A stretch of DNA of 64,000 nt from Lyophyllum atratum (Eukaryota > Basidiomycota > Agaricomycetes > Agaricales > Lyophyllaceae). Below the pieces are notes generated by a model that saw only the letters and a program-made list of their open reading frames with translations, was not told the DNA's origin and ran no database searches. Below, piece by piece: positions 10,639 through 22,303 of this stretch (positions within the stretch are counted from its first letter, which is position 1; each line of letters starts with the position of its first letter). Location: positions 496,001 through 560,000 of the forward strand of contig JACGCN010000013.1 of the NCBI GenBank assembly GCA_014905825.1, in the 5' to 3' direction. The position numbers were made by a program, and so were the translations under genes.

Positions 10639-12131
10639 GGTGGTGGGTGAGCGCGTCCGACGGTGTTAATGAAGACTGCAGCGGGCAGCGAGCGCTGGAG
10701 TTCGTGGCAGGAAATATCGGTATGTGTGGGTGGACACTGGCGCCGCTTGTGGGAGAATGCACAGTCACATCCATCATCAACTTTTTTTTCAGATTCATCA
10801 ACCGAATAACAGCCAATATATTCATCACATTAGTGCATAGTCTATACCAGCCCATTCTTCTATGTTGCTTTCTTTACCACCTTCTCTCGGGCCGGCCATG
10901 CATGTTTCAACTATAGGGCTTCGTCCATGTGTCGTCTACGCAAGTATTCCCAAGACCCTCACAGGATCTACTACAGGAGAGCGCTCTCAACATTCCTCAT
11001 GCCTTCCCTAACTTCCACCCTGAAACAAGCTCCCCAGCTGTCGATCGTCCGATCCCAACTGCAATGCCCGCATCGCATGTCAATGGCCCTCAACAGTTTG
11101 TATGGCTGGCGCTTTACTTGCCCTCGCGCAGATAGCGCACGTTCCAGAGGACATCACGCAGAGTCTTGTGCGCACCTTAAAGAGCAAGCCTCAGCGCCGT
11201 GCAGCTCACCAGGCTATTTGCAATCCGAATACCCGGTTCACCTCGACGCCGACAAAATCAGCACCAGGTAAACGGTCAGCGCAGCTGCACAACAGGAATG
11301 TTAGGACAACGCTCAGTCGCCGAAATGCTGGCTTCCGATCATATGCAGGATAAGCAGCACATTGACAACAGGAGAAGCATGGGCCATACGAGACGAAATG
11401 ACAGGTCCGAGACCCATCCCCACTTCATCTCAACGCGGCGGGACCGCTTTTCCAATCTCACGCATCCATCTACGACTCGAAACGACGCAACAACGCGAGG
11501 ACTCGAAGCCAAGTTTTGCACAGGCAGGCAGACGGATTAGCTGCGCCAGGAGGCTCAAGCCGCCTCCCGATGCAAGGAACACCTGGATCGCGTCACGCTT
11601 GGGCAGCAGCCCAACGACGGCAGCATGCCCAGGACCACGACGATCGGGTGCGTTATTGCTTCTGTATAAGCGCTAAAAAGCGTTCAATGAACAAGGTCAG
11701 GAGGAGCTGATCTTGGAGCTGCGTGAGCCTCCCGTATCGGTCTTTGCTATGTTAGACTCGGCATGGGACTTACTGAAAGGCCGTTAGCTTTGGTACTTGG
11801 TCAAGATGGACCAAGCGTACTACGCGGTTGGGCATGCATACTTATAAACAATGGTCCTCATGATAGTAAAATGTTCTATCATGTTATGATGCATATATGC
11901 ACTCGACTACTGGTATTCTCCAAATCTCAATGACTTGTCAATACTGTGGCCTTCGTTCAAAAGAGTTGTGAGATGTCCGCCATGCCATGATACAAAACAA
12001 CGAGGCACTTCTGTAATTGCCTGGATTGAAGAAACCTCCTCTTTGTCTAGCCCTCCCGCAGTCATCCGAATAAACCGTTCACGAGCCTAAAATTATACAT
12101 ATACACAAAACGGGTATCCCACACCATCCCA
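10639..12131. other. Intergenic: kinase 5' region and SPC1 3' flank
   Basis: About 1.5 kb. It should hold the original promoter and 5' UTR of the KIN1-like gene on its left side. Several short plus-strand ORFs (for example 10927-11271 and 11102-11353) overlap in different frames with no recognisable domain, and I do not call them genes. Confidence 0.5.
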
Positions 12132-12796
12132 TCAACTCCTCCTACCCCCCTCCTTCCCCTTACTCCCATCCTCCACCACAGGCAACCACTTCACAGGGTG
12201 CGCATTGAACATCGGCCACGGCGGCAGCACAATCTGCGTCACAACAGTCAACGTCCGAGCGTCATGAGGCTAAGGCGCGTCACTCACCAGGGCAAGCAGA
12301 ACGGTCGAGGCGCCGAATAGAGCAAAGGTCGCGGATAAGGATTGCAGCGCGAAGCCGACGATGAATGAGAGGATCTGAAGGACGGGTGGGTGAGTGAAAC
12401 ATTCGTGCCCAACGCCCCCGTTTCCTGTTGCCAAGGCCCCAGCAATGACAAAAGCATAACTCGTAGGGAGCCAAGGGGCCCAGTCCACATGAACTAGAAG
12501 AAAAAACACGAAAACACAACTCACAGTCGCCCCAATAAGCACGAACCTTGCAATCTGGTCCGCCAGCGCCTGTCCCGCAAAGTCCTACATCACATAAGAT
12601 ATATGTCAGTCATTTCAACGCCTTGTTACCCGGAGGAAAGATGCATATAAGAATAGAGGAGAATAGGGTGGGCAATTGACACGGACACCACCATGGGGAA
12701 GGAGAGTGAAGGCGGGTCTGAATCGCGGAAGATTGGGGGGGGAACACGTACGGTTCTGCCCTCAGTCAGATCCTGGATGTATGTGCTCAGCGACAT
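12132..12796 (-). CDS. SPC1: Signal peptidase complex subunit 1 (SPC12 family)
   Basis: Four exons give about 97 residues, close to human SPCS1 (102). Exon 1 (12796-12752) encodes MSLSTYIQDLTEGRT. Exon 2 (12584-12525) encodes DFAGQALADQIARFVLIGAT. Exon 3 carries ILSFIVGFALQSLSATFALF, and exon 4 encodes IVLPPWPMFNAHPVKWLPVV plus a basic tail, with the TGA at 12132-12134. The D-x-x-GQ-x-LA-x-x motif, two closely spaced membrane helices and the PPWP-x-F turn are typical of the family. The protein sits in the ER membrane in the signal peptidase complex, where it is accessory to the catalytic subunit. Intron phases agree in all four exons. Confidence 0.92.
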
Positions 12797-13016
12797 AGCG
12801 GTCTTCTACGCTGTTTAGAGATGTGAGATTATAAGAGAGTAAGAGAGGGCCGTCGACGTGTTCAGTGTTGAGCGTGAGTGACGTCGGATTCGGAATCCGG
12901 GTGTTGCCGTTGTTTTGTTGGATTACCGCGGCTGGTGACCTCGTTCCCCCAACCGCTTCGTTGCTCTCATCTTCAAGCTCAAGCTTCAGCTACTGTACTA
13001 ATACGACCAACTCTTC

Positions 13017-13265
13017 GTGTAACGTGTAACGGGGGGTATTGAAGAGAAGAGATTTTTGAGGTGTAACGCGTAACAAACGGCCATGAAGAGCGTTACAAAT
13101 CAGTTTTTTTGCCAGGTCAAATTACATTTTTTCGCGTATTGGGTTGGTCATACAGTCCAGGCTAACTGTTTTGGGCAACGTGAAGAGGTTTTTGTCCTGT
13201 AACGCTCAAATTTTGGTCATGAAGGGGTGAAGAGATCAACTTTTTTGGTAACGCGTAACATTGGA
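13017..13265. repeat. Degenerate tandem repeat built on GTAACGCGTAAC
   Basis: Units share a head GTAAC(G)CGTAAC and a tail of CATGAAG/GAAGAG followed by a T-run. Heads are seen at 13019-13031 (GTAACGTGTAACG), 13063-13075 and 13248-13260 (both GTAACGCGTAACA), with partial heads near 13089 (GCGTTACA) and 13199 (GTAACGCTC). Spacing is irregular (about 45-60 bp). The clustering looks like subterminal repeats of an old DNA transposon or a decayed minisatellite; which one cannot be told here. Confidence 0.6.
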
Positions 13266-13835
13266 TTGACATTGGATGAATCAGAAGTGTACGCTTACAG
13301 CGACCGTCACTGGTGGTTTGTAGCCGCATGCTTGATCGGAGATCTAGAGAATCGAGTCATAGGCGTGTTCTTGAACAGCCCAATCTCACGCACCTCCAGT
13401 CATCTCTAGTCAAGCCAGCTCTTCTTGCGTGCGGCGCCAGGTCACTTGTACGATTGCTCACCACGACTTGGGGTTTCTGGGCGCAGTTCTGATCAGAGGG
13501 TGGTTTTATTCTAGGTCTTCTTCGGCCACCAGATATCTCATGTTGTGAATAATTTTTTTTTCGCTCTCGTTCAGGTTGGAACGGCCGAACGGAACGGACT
13601 CTGAATTTTTGCTTGGGTCGTCGGCAGCATGTGGTAAACCACGCCGACAGGCGCGACGCTGAACAGCACAAACAGCGGCGAACATCGGACATATGGCTAC
13701 TAGTGAAGACAAGATCATGGGTTAGCGGATGCGGTGCATGAGTTCGAGTTGACGCCACACAGAAGAACGGAATCCTGTCACCTGTATGACACCATCCCGA
13801 TTGGAAAGTATCAGCGACTGAACCACACCCACGAC

Positions 13836-13843
13836 TATAAAAG
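13836..13843 (+). promoter_or_regulatory. TATA box of the DUF7770-like gene
   Basis: TATAAAAG lies 91 bp upstream of the ATG at 13927, a usual distance for TATA-containing fungal promoters. Confidence 0.6.
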
Positions 13844-13926
13844 ATGGTCAAGGAGGAGGCTAGAGTTCAGTATCCAGAATACCCACAACTTTTACTCTAA
13901 TTCCCACTTCTACCTCTCGAGCAATC

Positions 13927-14574
13927 ATGATGCACAATGTTATGGCAGGAATTCACGGTGCAGGTCAAGCGTCGTCTGCCTACCGTTTCCTCAGTGAGTC
14001 CCGCCCCGTACGGCTCGTTACCAAAGTCGTCGTTGATGGTGTTGCACATACGCTAGGTAACACCATGTCCATTACGATGATTCATGACATCCGCGAGTAT
14101 CGTGTCAAGTCCATCGTTCTCCACAGTTCTTTCAGCGAGTCAAGTGCAAATGAAGACAAACATGCCCACTGGCGTCTGTTCTTGGAAATTGCTCAGTGGC
14201 CATATTATCTTGAGTTCAACTTGGAGAAAATTTCACTCAATGGGGACACCATGCTCGACATCACTGAATGCCCCTATTCTGCTTTTCACTCACAACCCGT
14301 CATTGGACTCTTCTATATTCCTATAACGTGCCCGACATTGAGAGTTCGGAACGTGATTGATCTTGTCTCGGAGAATGGTCTCGACCGCTATCAATTGTCG
14401 AGGAGGGGAGATGGATGCCGCTTCTGGTGCCAAACTGTTCTTGACGACTTGATGGTCGCTCGCTGGGTTCCGGAAGATGCTACTGTCTGTGTCGGACAGC
14501 ACATTATGTCCCTGCACCAACAGTACGGTCGAGTTGTTATCCCCTACCCTGCGTACCAGGGCAGGTTCTCCTAA
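13927..14574 (+). CDS. DUF7770-like protein, intronless, 215 aa
   Basis: A single open frame from ATG 13927; ATG codons at 13930 and 13942 are alternatives. An N-terminal part contains a HWRLFLEIA stretch. A C-terminal block reads VRNVIDLVSENGLDRYQLS, then GDGCRFWCQTVLDDL and MVARWVPE. A HW-aromatic N-terminal motif and a later GCRFW...DL block are what I recall of the Agaricomycete DUF7770 family; this is from memory, not a search. No catalytic residues, signal peptide or membrane helix are visible, and the function of the family is unknown. The gene at about 55.1 kb has the same arrangement (NHFSLWFGFGG, VGCRQWVHTIAKDLERAGI). A TATA box lies upstream. Confidence 0.75.
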   Translation: MMHNVMAGIHGAGQASSAYRFLSESRPVRLVTKVVVDGVAHTLGNTMSITMIHDIREYRVKSIVLHSSFSESSANEDKHAHWRLFLEIAQWPYYLEFNLEKISLNGDTMLDITECPYSAFHSQPVIGLFYIPITCPTLRVRNVIDLVSENGLDRYQLSRRGDGCRFWCQTVLDDLMVARWVPEDATVCVGQHIMSLHQQYGRVVIPYPAYQGRFS

Positions 14575-15410
14575 TTGGCAAGGTCAGCACTATATTCCCT
14601 TCGCTGCAGAGTAGACACTAAGTACACCTTATCAAGAGGCCGCTCGAATGCGCCAAATCAGGAACGTCTTACCTAGGAAGTGTATCACAAGTGTATCAAT
14701 ATTCTGTCTTATCGCTATGTTCGAAATTTTGTACTTTGTGTCGCCTCGTCATGTCATAATGCATTCATAAGCCCTTTTCTGCCATACTGTAACTTCCGAA
14801 ACAGCAGCAGCCCGCGTTGCGACTTCCAGACTCCTAGGAGGAGCTTTCTTTGATGTCTTCAATGTTACTATGTTATGGCCATATAGTATGTTATCATGTA
14901 CAGCAACAACCGCGTGATTCCAATATCAATTCTTCAATGCGCCAACGATCAATATTTTTGCTCGATGCTGCGTGGCGTGATGCGGAAATCGGTCGGGGGC
15001 GAGCAAGGGAGGCCGGTGGCGGCTGATATGCCTGGAATTGTTAGGTAGTCAAAGAGATTGAGAATGGCCGGAGGAGAAAAGCGAGAACGAAGAGATCAAG
15101 AGGAAAGTGATGTAAGCAGGAAAGGAAAAAAGAACCAGCACATAGCGGCGGGGAGACCTACCGTGCGCGTATTGCATATGATAGCTAGCGCATACACTCA
15201 ACTTCAGAAAAGAAGAAAAGAAAAGGAACGCTACCATCTGGCCAGCGTTTCACCTTCCCCTGAGTTGCCGCGGCTAACACTATCTTCATGGTCTACGGTA
15301 CCGCGGCCGCCACCTTCGTCATTGGGATCGTATAATCAATGGAGAAAGAAACTACATAGTGGCGGACGCTCGAGTACAGTGGCAACACGAGTAAGTAAAT
15401 TTAAATAAGT
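14575..15410. other. Intergenic, no gene seen
   Basis: About 0.84 kb between the end of the DUF7770-like gene and the convergent F-box gene. It should hold the 3' UTRs of both. The small ORFs are low-complexity (Lys/Glu/Arg) and not convincing. Confidence 0.5.
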
Positions 15411-16692
15411 CTAGTCACGAAATTCGACTTCAAGTGTCCAACGTTGTGCTATCCGAGGCATTAGATTCTTCAGGGTCTTCAATGAGTCCTCAGCATGAGT
15501 GCTGTCGGACGGTTCAATGTTGTCTGAATAATGATGCCAAATTCCAGGTCCACCCCGGAGAGAAGGAAGCTCCAATATTAACTTTGGATCCTTCAGTGAC
15601 ATCGTCGACAATGCTTCGTCTGCAAGCACCCAAGTTTCTGCCCATTTCACCAAGTTATCCGTGTCTGTTATTCCCAACTTCAGTTGGCGCAACTTGGGCT
15701 TGACATTCAACTTCAAGCATTGTAAGAAGAGCCTGAGGGTAATTTTATCGAACGTGAGCAGTTCAATTTCTTGCAAGTTTGTGTTTCGTGGGAATGCCAG
15801 CAGCTCAGCGAAAGAGACTGCAAGAATGTCAGTTCAGTGGCATATGTCCCAGCAGGGCAATCTCACCAGCATCGTCACCTGGCAAAGGGTGATATGGAGC
15901 TATAAGCTTCAATGCTCGTAGGCTTGTCCCAGCCGCCCCCAAGAGCTCTCTACATGCTTGAAATTGTTGCCATTCGTCGTCTTGAGCGTGCAGAGATATA
16001 TCAATGGAAATCCCGACAATTCCAGCTGTATACTCGATGGCTCCGGTAAAGAATCGGATCATCCAGGAAGGAGGATGTCTGAACGCAAGCTTGCAAAGAC
16101 TGGGATGCCTTATTTGGACAGAATTGACGGTCAAAGGAGGAGAACCGAAACCGAACGGCACGCCTTCATGGGCTGTGATCTTTTCCAAGGCTGTAAGAGC
16201 TGTTATGAGATTGCAGAATTCAGGGAAGGTAAATGCGATGCATCTGAGCTCCAACTCCTTCACAGACTTGTAGCTGTTATGCAGAGAAGCGAGCGCCGTC
16301 GGTGACAGCGTTCGCCAATCAATCCATTCCAGGAAGAGTGATGTGATAGAGGGAGATGTTAAGTTCCTGACGAAGAAATCGCAGACCGCTGTGTCATTCC
16401 TCCATGCTTTTCCATTGGGATTTATGGGGTTGCCCCAGACGACCTTGTTCTGTTCGAGGTGTAACGTACTGAATGATAACAATGAGAGCGTGGACCGAGG
16501 TGAATCAATAAGATGAAGAAATTCCGCGATCTGAATTTGGTTGAGATGTAGGACCTTGGGCGGCGATAAAAGATGGTATCGAGCGCTCGGCAGCCACGAG
16601 TGGCAGACCAAGGCACATGCTGCGATCGTTGGAGTACCGCATAAGTGAGACAGTACCGAATCAATGAGCTCGGGAGGGAGTAAATCCGACAT
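15411..16692 (-). CDS. F-box protein with leucine-rich C-terminal region
   Basis: The start chosen is the ATG at 16692, which opens directly on an F-box (MSDLLPPELIDSVLSHL, then CALVCHSWLPSARYHL). An upstream in-frame ATG at 16827 would add 45 polar residues, but that stretch lies opposite a plus-strand coding fragment and is less likely. The body has irregular leucine-rich strands of the F-box/LRR type common in Agaricomycetes. One intron (about 15820-15868) joins ...HPLPGDDA to VSFAELLAFPRNTN. It ends at LEVEFRD with the TAG at 15411-15413. F-box proteins recruit substrates to SCF ubiquitin ligases through Skp1; the substrate is unknown. Confidence 0.82.
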
Positions 16693-16770
16693 GAAGAACT
16701 GAAGGGAAGGAAGTTCATCATGGCCAATCGACGATTGTACCAGTGAATTTGTGGGAACATCGCTTGGGTT

Positions 16771-17082
16771 TTGCCGCCGCGTCTCCGCATCATGATCTAC
16801 CGAGTTCAACTTCTCTCTGGCGAACATATGCGAGCCACTCTCAAAGAAGAGGGTTCGAACGTTTTGCCCAGATTGTACGGCATCAGTGCATTTGGGACCA
16901 GGATTCGTGTCTATTGCTACGATACTCGGTCGTCCCAGATCGACGCCCCACCCGTTGCAAGCACATCCACTGCTGCTTCGCTGAAGGAATGGTGGGATAT
17001 GGATGTTTTGTCGCCGGCGGGTGAGCAAAAATTCCCGGAAATGGAGGCCGACATCAAGGCGATGTGTGCTCCCTCGTCATAA
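16771..17082 (+). pseudogene. Coding-like C-terminal fragment, unidentified
   Basis: A plus-strand frame reads ...LSGEHMRATLKEEGSN, RLYGISAFGTRIRVYCYD and WWDMDVLSPAGEQKFPEM, ending EADIKAMCAPSS*. Its composition is that of a folded protein, and this type of ending (GISAFGTR..., WxxDVLSxxGxxK) is one I associate with the ends of larger uncharacterised Agaricomycete proteins. No upstream exons or start were found, and an F-box gene begins on the other strand. I read it as a leftover fragment. The exact family is not recognised. Confidence 0.45.
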
Positions 17083-17411
17083 AGTATGTGATACTCTGGT
17101 AGTCACATGTCGAATCCCATCGGAATTTCCAGCCAGAAATCCAGGTGTAACTGCTCAAGGCTGTCAAGCACGGAGCCCGTATAGGCTGTATACGATATAT
17201 ATGTTTTGAAGGGCGTCGGGGGTGGCACAGGTCGAGAACAGCGCATTCAACCAGAGAAGCTATTCATCCTCCCTCCCCACTTCCCCTCATTTCCGGAAAC
17301 AGATGAACACACCCGTTCCATGAGCAAGCACCCAAGCATACCAGGCCGGATTCTCAGACCTCCCAGAGGTCTTCCTGCTCATGATGCAGCTCCAGCAGCC
17401 ATGGCGGCAGG

Positions 17412-20400
17412 TCACGGCTTAGCCTCCACGGGGCTTGGACTCCGATACATGCGCTTCGCATGCCGTAGCAGCGCGACGACAGAAGTCGGTGTCATGCCTT
17501 CCATACGTTTGGCTGCGCCCTATAGTAGCAGGAATACAGATGCGTCAGAACCGATACCAAGTTGGGAGGGGATAAACTTGGGGAAGATAATTTCATGAAT
17601 GGGAACAGGTAATGACGCCTCGGCAGGCGCGATGAAATCGCACAAGAACCGAAATAGCACCCGAACATAACTGAACATAAAAACCAGGAAAAAGAAGCCA
17701 CGCACAATCGTAGTCGGCCTGACCACACCCAACCGTTCGCGCACCTCCGAGCTCAAACCCGTGACGGCGTCGTAGTCCATATGCGGATCAAGCACCAGCG
17801 CCTCGTCCTCCATGAACACCCTTAAATCAGCCTCCTGGCGGCTCAGGTGCGCGGAGTATTGACCTATATTAGACGGCATTAGCATTGCAGCTGAACAGGG
17901 AGTAGAACGGAACAGGAACGCACCATCGATGTCCACTCGCCCCAGCACATAATCGTCCACATCAGCGAGCACGGGAATGGCCTGCCTGAGTTGCGCGGCG
18001 TTGATGCCTGGGTAACGCAGCATCTCGAAGCCACTAGCACATAGGATCAGTTTGGGTAGGTCGCTATGGACAACATAGGCACGTACCTTCGCAGAACACC
18101 ATCGCTCTGCACTACGAACCCATGTGCGCGCCAACCCTATCGCCCAGCAAAATCAGTCAGATATTCAAAAAGAGTCAGGAGCAGGATGCACCTGTGGGCT
18201 CAGCTTGACTGAATTGAGGAGAGTGGTCGTATCGCTGATATCCCTGCGCACATTTTCGAACAGCGACCACCTGGAATCAGAAACCACACCCGCTGCACGT
18301 CCTACGCAAAAGCTCTCAATACGAGAAGGAGGTTGAAGGAAGACGAAATAAGGACCTTTCTCCGTGAGCCGCAGATCGGCATTATCGCTTCGGATGGTCA
18401 TACGGTATTCCGAGCGCGACGTGAACATCCGATCTATGTGCCATTGTCAATGAGCCGCCCGTGGATGAGGTAAGAGTAGAGGCGATCTGGACGTACACGG
18501 CTCCTCCGCGCCTTTGACGATGAGATCGTCAATCATCACACCAGTGAAGCCGTCCGCACGTGTAAGGACCATCGGCGGGCGGTGCAGTGCCGCGAGGCCC
18601 GCGTTGATCCCTGCAACAGCGCCTTGTGCTGCTGCTTCTTCGTAGCCTGTGGTACCGTTAATCTGGCCGGCGAGGAAGAGGCCCTGTAAGGCAGGTGATT
18701 AGAGACTTAAATTGCCATTTCGGAGGGCGCTTACCTGGATCCGTTTTGTCTCGAGCGTCGCTGTTGGTGAGAAACAGTTAACGCAAGAGGGAGTGAGAGG
18801 GATAGAGAAACTCACGCCCTAGTTCACGCGCATCCACATGATCGTACTCGACCCCATAAGCTGGCCGCACCATCTTCACATTCTCCAAACCCGGGATCGT
18901 GCGCATCATCGGCTCCTGCAACTCTTCCGGTATACTGCATGAGATACCGTTCGGGTAGATAATGTCTAGAATATTGTTCAGCATTTCATGTTACGAGGTT
19001 GAAGATCAGCGACAGTACCTGAGTCGTACCCCTCGGGCTCCAGCCAGACGTTGTGATGCTCCTTGTGTGCAAAGCGGAGGACCTTTGCTTCTAGAGAGGG
19101 ACAATATCGTGGACCTGAATTGTCAAGTCAATAATGACGCGCAGGATGTGTGATCGGAGTGCGAAGTACCTTTCCTCGTTTCCTGGATATGCACGCTAAG
19201 ATGGAGATTGTCCAGGATAACCTTATGTGTTTCGGGGGTCGTCTGTGTTTTATGACACATCACTTGATTGGCCTGAACGAAAAAATACAAACGCGTCAGC
19301 TTTGAAGAACAAGGTCCTCGTGGGCGCAGTACATACTGCATTAGGGACCTCCCGATTTAGGTAACTGAACGGGGATGGCACCAAATCTCCCTCCTGCTTC
19401 TCCATGCCACTGAGATTGATGGTGTTCCCGTCTAGTCTTGCGGGTGTCCCAGTTTGTAGCCGGCCAAGCCTGAATCCTGCGGCGTTCAGGGAGGCTGAGA
19501 GGCCGATTGAAGGGGCGTCATTTAGCCGGCCAGCAGGGAATCTTTTGAGGCCTAGAAATGTGGGTTGGTCGAAAGCCTCGATATTCACAGATGTTTCATA
19601 CCTATATGAATTTCCCCAGAAAGAAATGTTCCTGTACACACGACAACTTGGGAGCAGTGGATGATGTCCCCTGAATCTGTCGCATGGTATTAGACAGGAG
19701 TCCGACACATACTACGTTGCAGAAAGTGGCGTACCTAGCTTGACTCCAACGATTTTACCCCAGCGACCTGACGTCGACGAATCCGAGTGGTCGAAGACGA
19801 GATCAAAAACACTGCCGGCCTTGATAGTCAGATTCGGGTAGTTATGCAGAACTTCTTGCATGTTTCGCTTGTATAAGTTCCGGTCTATCTGAGCCCGGGG
19901 TCCCTGTCAATCAAACACAAAATAAATAAGTTCCTCGTGAAATGACGATATGACAGGGAAAACTGACCCAGACCGCTGCTCCCTTGGATCGGTTTAAGAT
20001 TTGGAACTGTATGCCAGCCTTGTCTGTACAAGATCGTTCATGAACTGGAAATCTAGGAGAACCTGCATCAAAACGTACCTGCGACGCGTCCCATAACCCC
20101 ATCCAACGCGTCCACCTCACGCACCAAGGTACCTTTCCCAACACCGCCAATTGACGGGTTGCACGAAAGCTCCCCAATCGTATCGAGTTTCTGCGTCAAT
20201 AGGACTGTCCGCGCGCCGGTGCGCGCGGCCCCTGCAGCTGCTTCGCACCCAGCATGGCCGCCTCCGATTATACAAACTGCCAGAGAGCGGAAGGTCAGAC
20301 TGTGCAGAGAACATGAAAATGCCGAGGTTTTACCATCATAAAGATTTTGAGGTGCTGTGGCGGTAGTAGCATAAAGCCTAGATATGGTACGACGCATGCA

Positions 20401-20436
20401 TGGCGAGATGCCAATAGGGGAGAAGGTTCGAAGCAT
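17412..20436 (-). CDS. MTO1: Mitochondrial tRNA uridine 5-carboxymethylaminomethyl/taurinomethyl-modifying enzyme, MTO1/MnmG family
   Basis: A multi-exon gene. Exon 1 (ATG 20436) encodes a basic, Ser/Arg/Thr-rich presequence ([17 protein letters not shown]) typical of mitochondrial targeting. After the first intron comes the FAD-binding motif [19 protein letters not shown], then [26 protein letters not shown], a MnmG signature. Further exons give [48 protein letters not shown]-like [35 protein letters not shown] and [12 protein letters not shown]. The last intron (17705-17520) joins VRPTTI to [20 protein letters not shown]; the TGA is at 17412-17414. The enzyme, with MSS1/GTPBP3, modifies wobble uridine of mitochondrial tRNAs. 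No broken motif was seen. Confidence 0.93.
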
Positions 20437-20992
20437 AGATATATAGAAGACTTGCAACTTCTCGAATGCAGAATTTTCGGAGAAGTCAATGTTGTTGATG
20501 CAAGAGCCACTCGCCAAACATTGGTGTGTAGCTGGACCGGTCCGGCTTATCCGAAAAATTAGCCTGTCTTTGTCTTGCGCTTTCCGCGATGAAAACTGAC
20601 TAAATTTGAGCAACCTAGATCGAACTTGCACAATTTCGCATCGCGCTCAAAATACCGTGAGTATGACCATTCGGAAGGATAATATTGCGGACTTGCGACA
20701 CACAGAGTTTGGAAAAAGAATTTTCCTCCTTCGAGCAGCGGGCATAGTGTCCGACTCCCATGACTTACATACTTCGAGCACCTTTGCCAGAGCACCGACG
20801 ACACGACCACATTACTCAACTCCGCCAAGCTATGCCCACAGGTGCATTCTGCTCTTCCGATTCTTTATGATTCCCGACTCACTTTGATGAATAACAGAGC
20901 TAGCACGCACATGGATCCACATTACAGAGGTCTCAGGAGGTGCGTCTATCTCATTCATTGTCGGTAGTAACCTAGTCATTACGCACTATCGA
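20437..20992. other. Intergenic: MTO1 promoter and hydrolase 3' flank
   Basis: 556 bp with no convincing gene. MTO1 is transcribed leftward from here, and the hydrolase ends at the right border. Confidence 0.5.
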
Positions 20993-22303
20993 TTAAACCG
21001 CCAACCACTCTGATATATCTCGAAGAGCATCGCTGCGCTGAGGCTCAAAGAAGGAGAAGGAGGTGAAGCCGTGAATTGCATCCGGGTATTCAAGATATAA
21101 AACAGAGTCATGTCCAATATCAGCAATGAGTCGGTCGCGGAATGTAACCATCGCATCAAGAGTTTGTTCTGCATCTCCGGCCACGATGCATGTACGAGGG
21201 AATTTTTTGAAAAGGCCATGATAGTTGGAAAGGGACAAGGACGACGGGGAGAGGTAGGGATTGCTTGCAAGCTCCTCCTGCGGAAGAGTACCACATAACG
21301 CACGTGCGGTGTACCCCGACTTGAGGATAACATCAACGATGTCACTGGGAAGATTGCGTTGCATGGATGATGCTGGACGTCCGTCATGGGTTCCAGCCCA
21401 ATCAAGCGTCGGTGAGATGAGCAGGAGACCTCCGGGTACAGGAAGAGCGGGTATACCGGACTCGGAAAGATACAAAACAAGGGCAAGAGCAAGATGCCCC
21501 CCTGAAGAGGAACCTTGAACGATAATGTTTTGGGGAGAGAAGCCAAGATCGTCGATGAGATATTTATACCCGACGATAGCGTCGATGAGGCTAGCAGGGA
21601 AGGGGTTCGCGGCTTCGAACGGGGGCGCTGAGCTGAGACGGTATTCTAGAGCGAAGGCCCTCTCAACGACGCTTGTCTTCTCGAGAATAACAGGTATGAT
21701 TGGGGCAGAATCCGCACGAGGATCGGAGGAGCCAGACTGCAGGAAAAGTGTGTTATTGGCAGTATTATAGTCTTCAGTACAGAGGGCTTACAACATGGCC
21801 TCCACCTGTCGATAAGACAAAACCAGAGTGAGATGGCAGTTTACAACACGGGATTCAGGATTGTACATACCATGGAAATAGTAGATGACTTTTTCGTCAG
21901 CTTTAGCGCGGTAAGCATATCGTCCATCATCATCGCGCTTCCCGTACCAGTAGCCCGAAATTGTTTCTGGTTTGACGTCATTCTTCTTCGCAGCAGCGGC
22001 TACACTTCCACTGATGTGTTCCTGAGATATTCCTTTGACCCAAACAAAACCAAGTGCGTCGGGAGATTTTGAGGCCTCGTTGGGGTCAGGGCCACCGGTG
22101 AGACCAACATCGTACATGATGTTAACTACAGCCTGTAAGCCCCGAACAATGACCGTACGGCCGAGCGACCATGAGCGACGAGGTCTGTTGCCCGGAAAGA
22201 GTGCAGAAACCACCCAATAAGGCAGTCGAAGGAATAATATGGAGGCAACGGAGACAATCAGATAGAATGTTTTGAGAGGCTGCTTTCTGAAAGCGAATAC
22301 CAT
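20993..22303 (-). CDS. Alpha/beta hydrolase, hormone-sensitive-lipase (Abhydrolase_3) type, membrane-anchored
   Basis: Starts at ATG 22303 with MVFAFRKQPLKTFYL followed by a hydrophobic anchor (about residues 12-35, YLIVSVASILFLRLPYWVVSALF). The oxyanion HGG(G)H motif straddles an intron (IYYFHG, then GGHV). The nucleophile elbow is QGSSSGGHLALAL (GxSxG). The acid is probably in AGDAEQTLDAM, and the base is His in YPDAIHGFTSF. It ends RDISEWLAV with the TAA at 20993-20995. The family hydrolyses short-chain esters and lipids; an anchor plus HSL-type core resembles arylacetamide deacetylase/steryl-acetyl hydrolase types. At least three introns. The substrate cannot be deduced. Confidence 0.88.

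Larger units (their letters stand above)
12797..13926. other. Intergenic: SPC1 upstream region, degenerate repeat, DUF7770 gene promoter
   Basis: About 1.1 kb. The left side is the SPC1 promoter, the middle is a degenerate tandem repeat (see 13017-13265), and the right end has a TATA box for the following gene. A 164-codon minus-strand ORF (13357-13851) is Arg/Cys-rich without domain features and is not called. Confidence 0.5.

Noticed and set aside
13357..13851. 164-codon minus-strand ORF.
   Set aside because: Arg/Cys/Ser-rich composition with no motif; it overlaps the TATA box and leader of the plus-strand gene.
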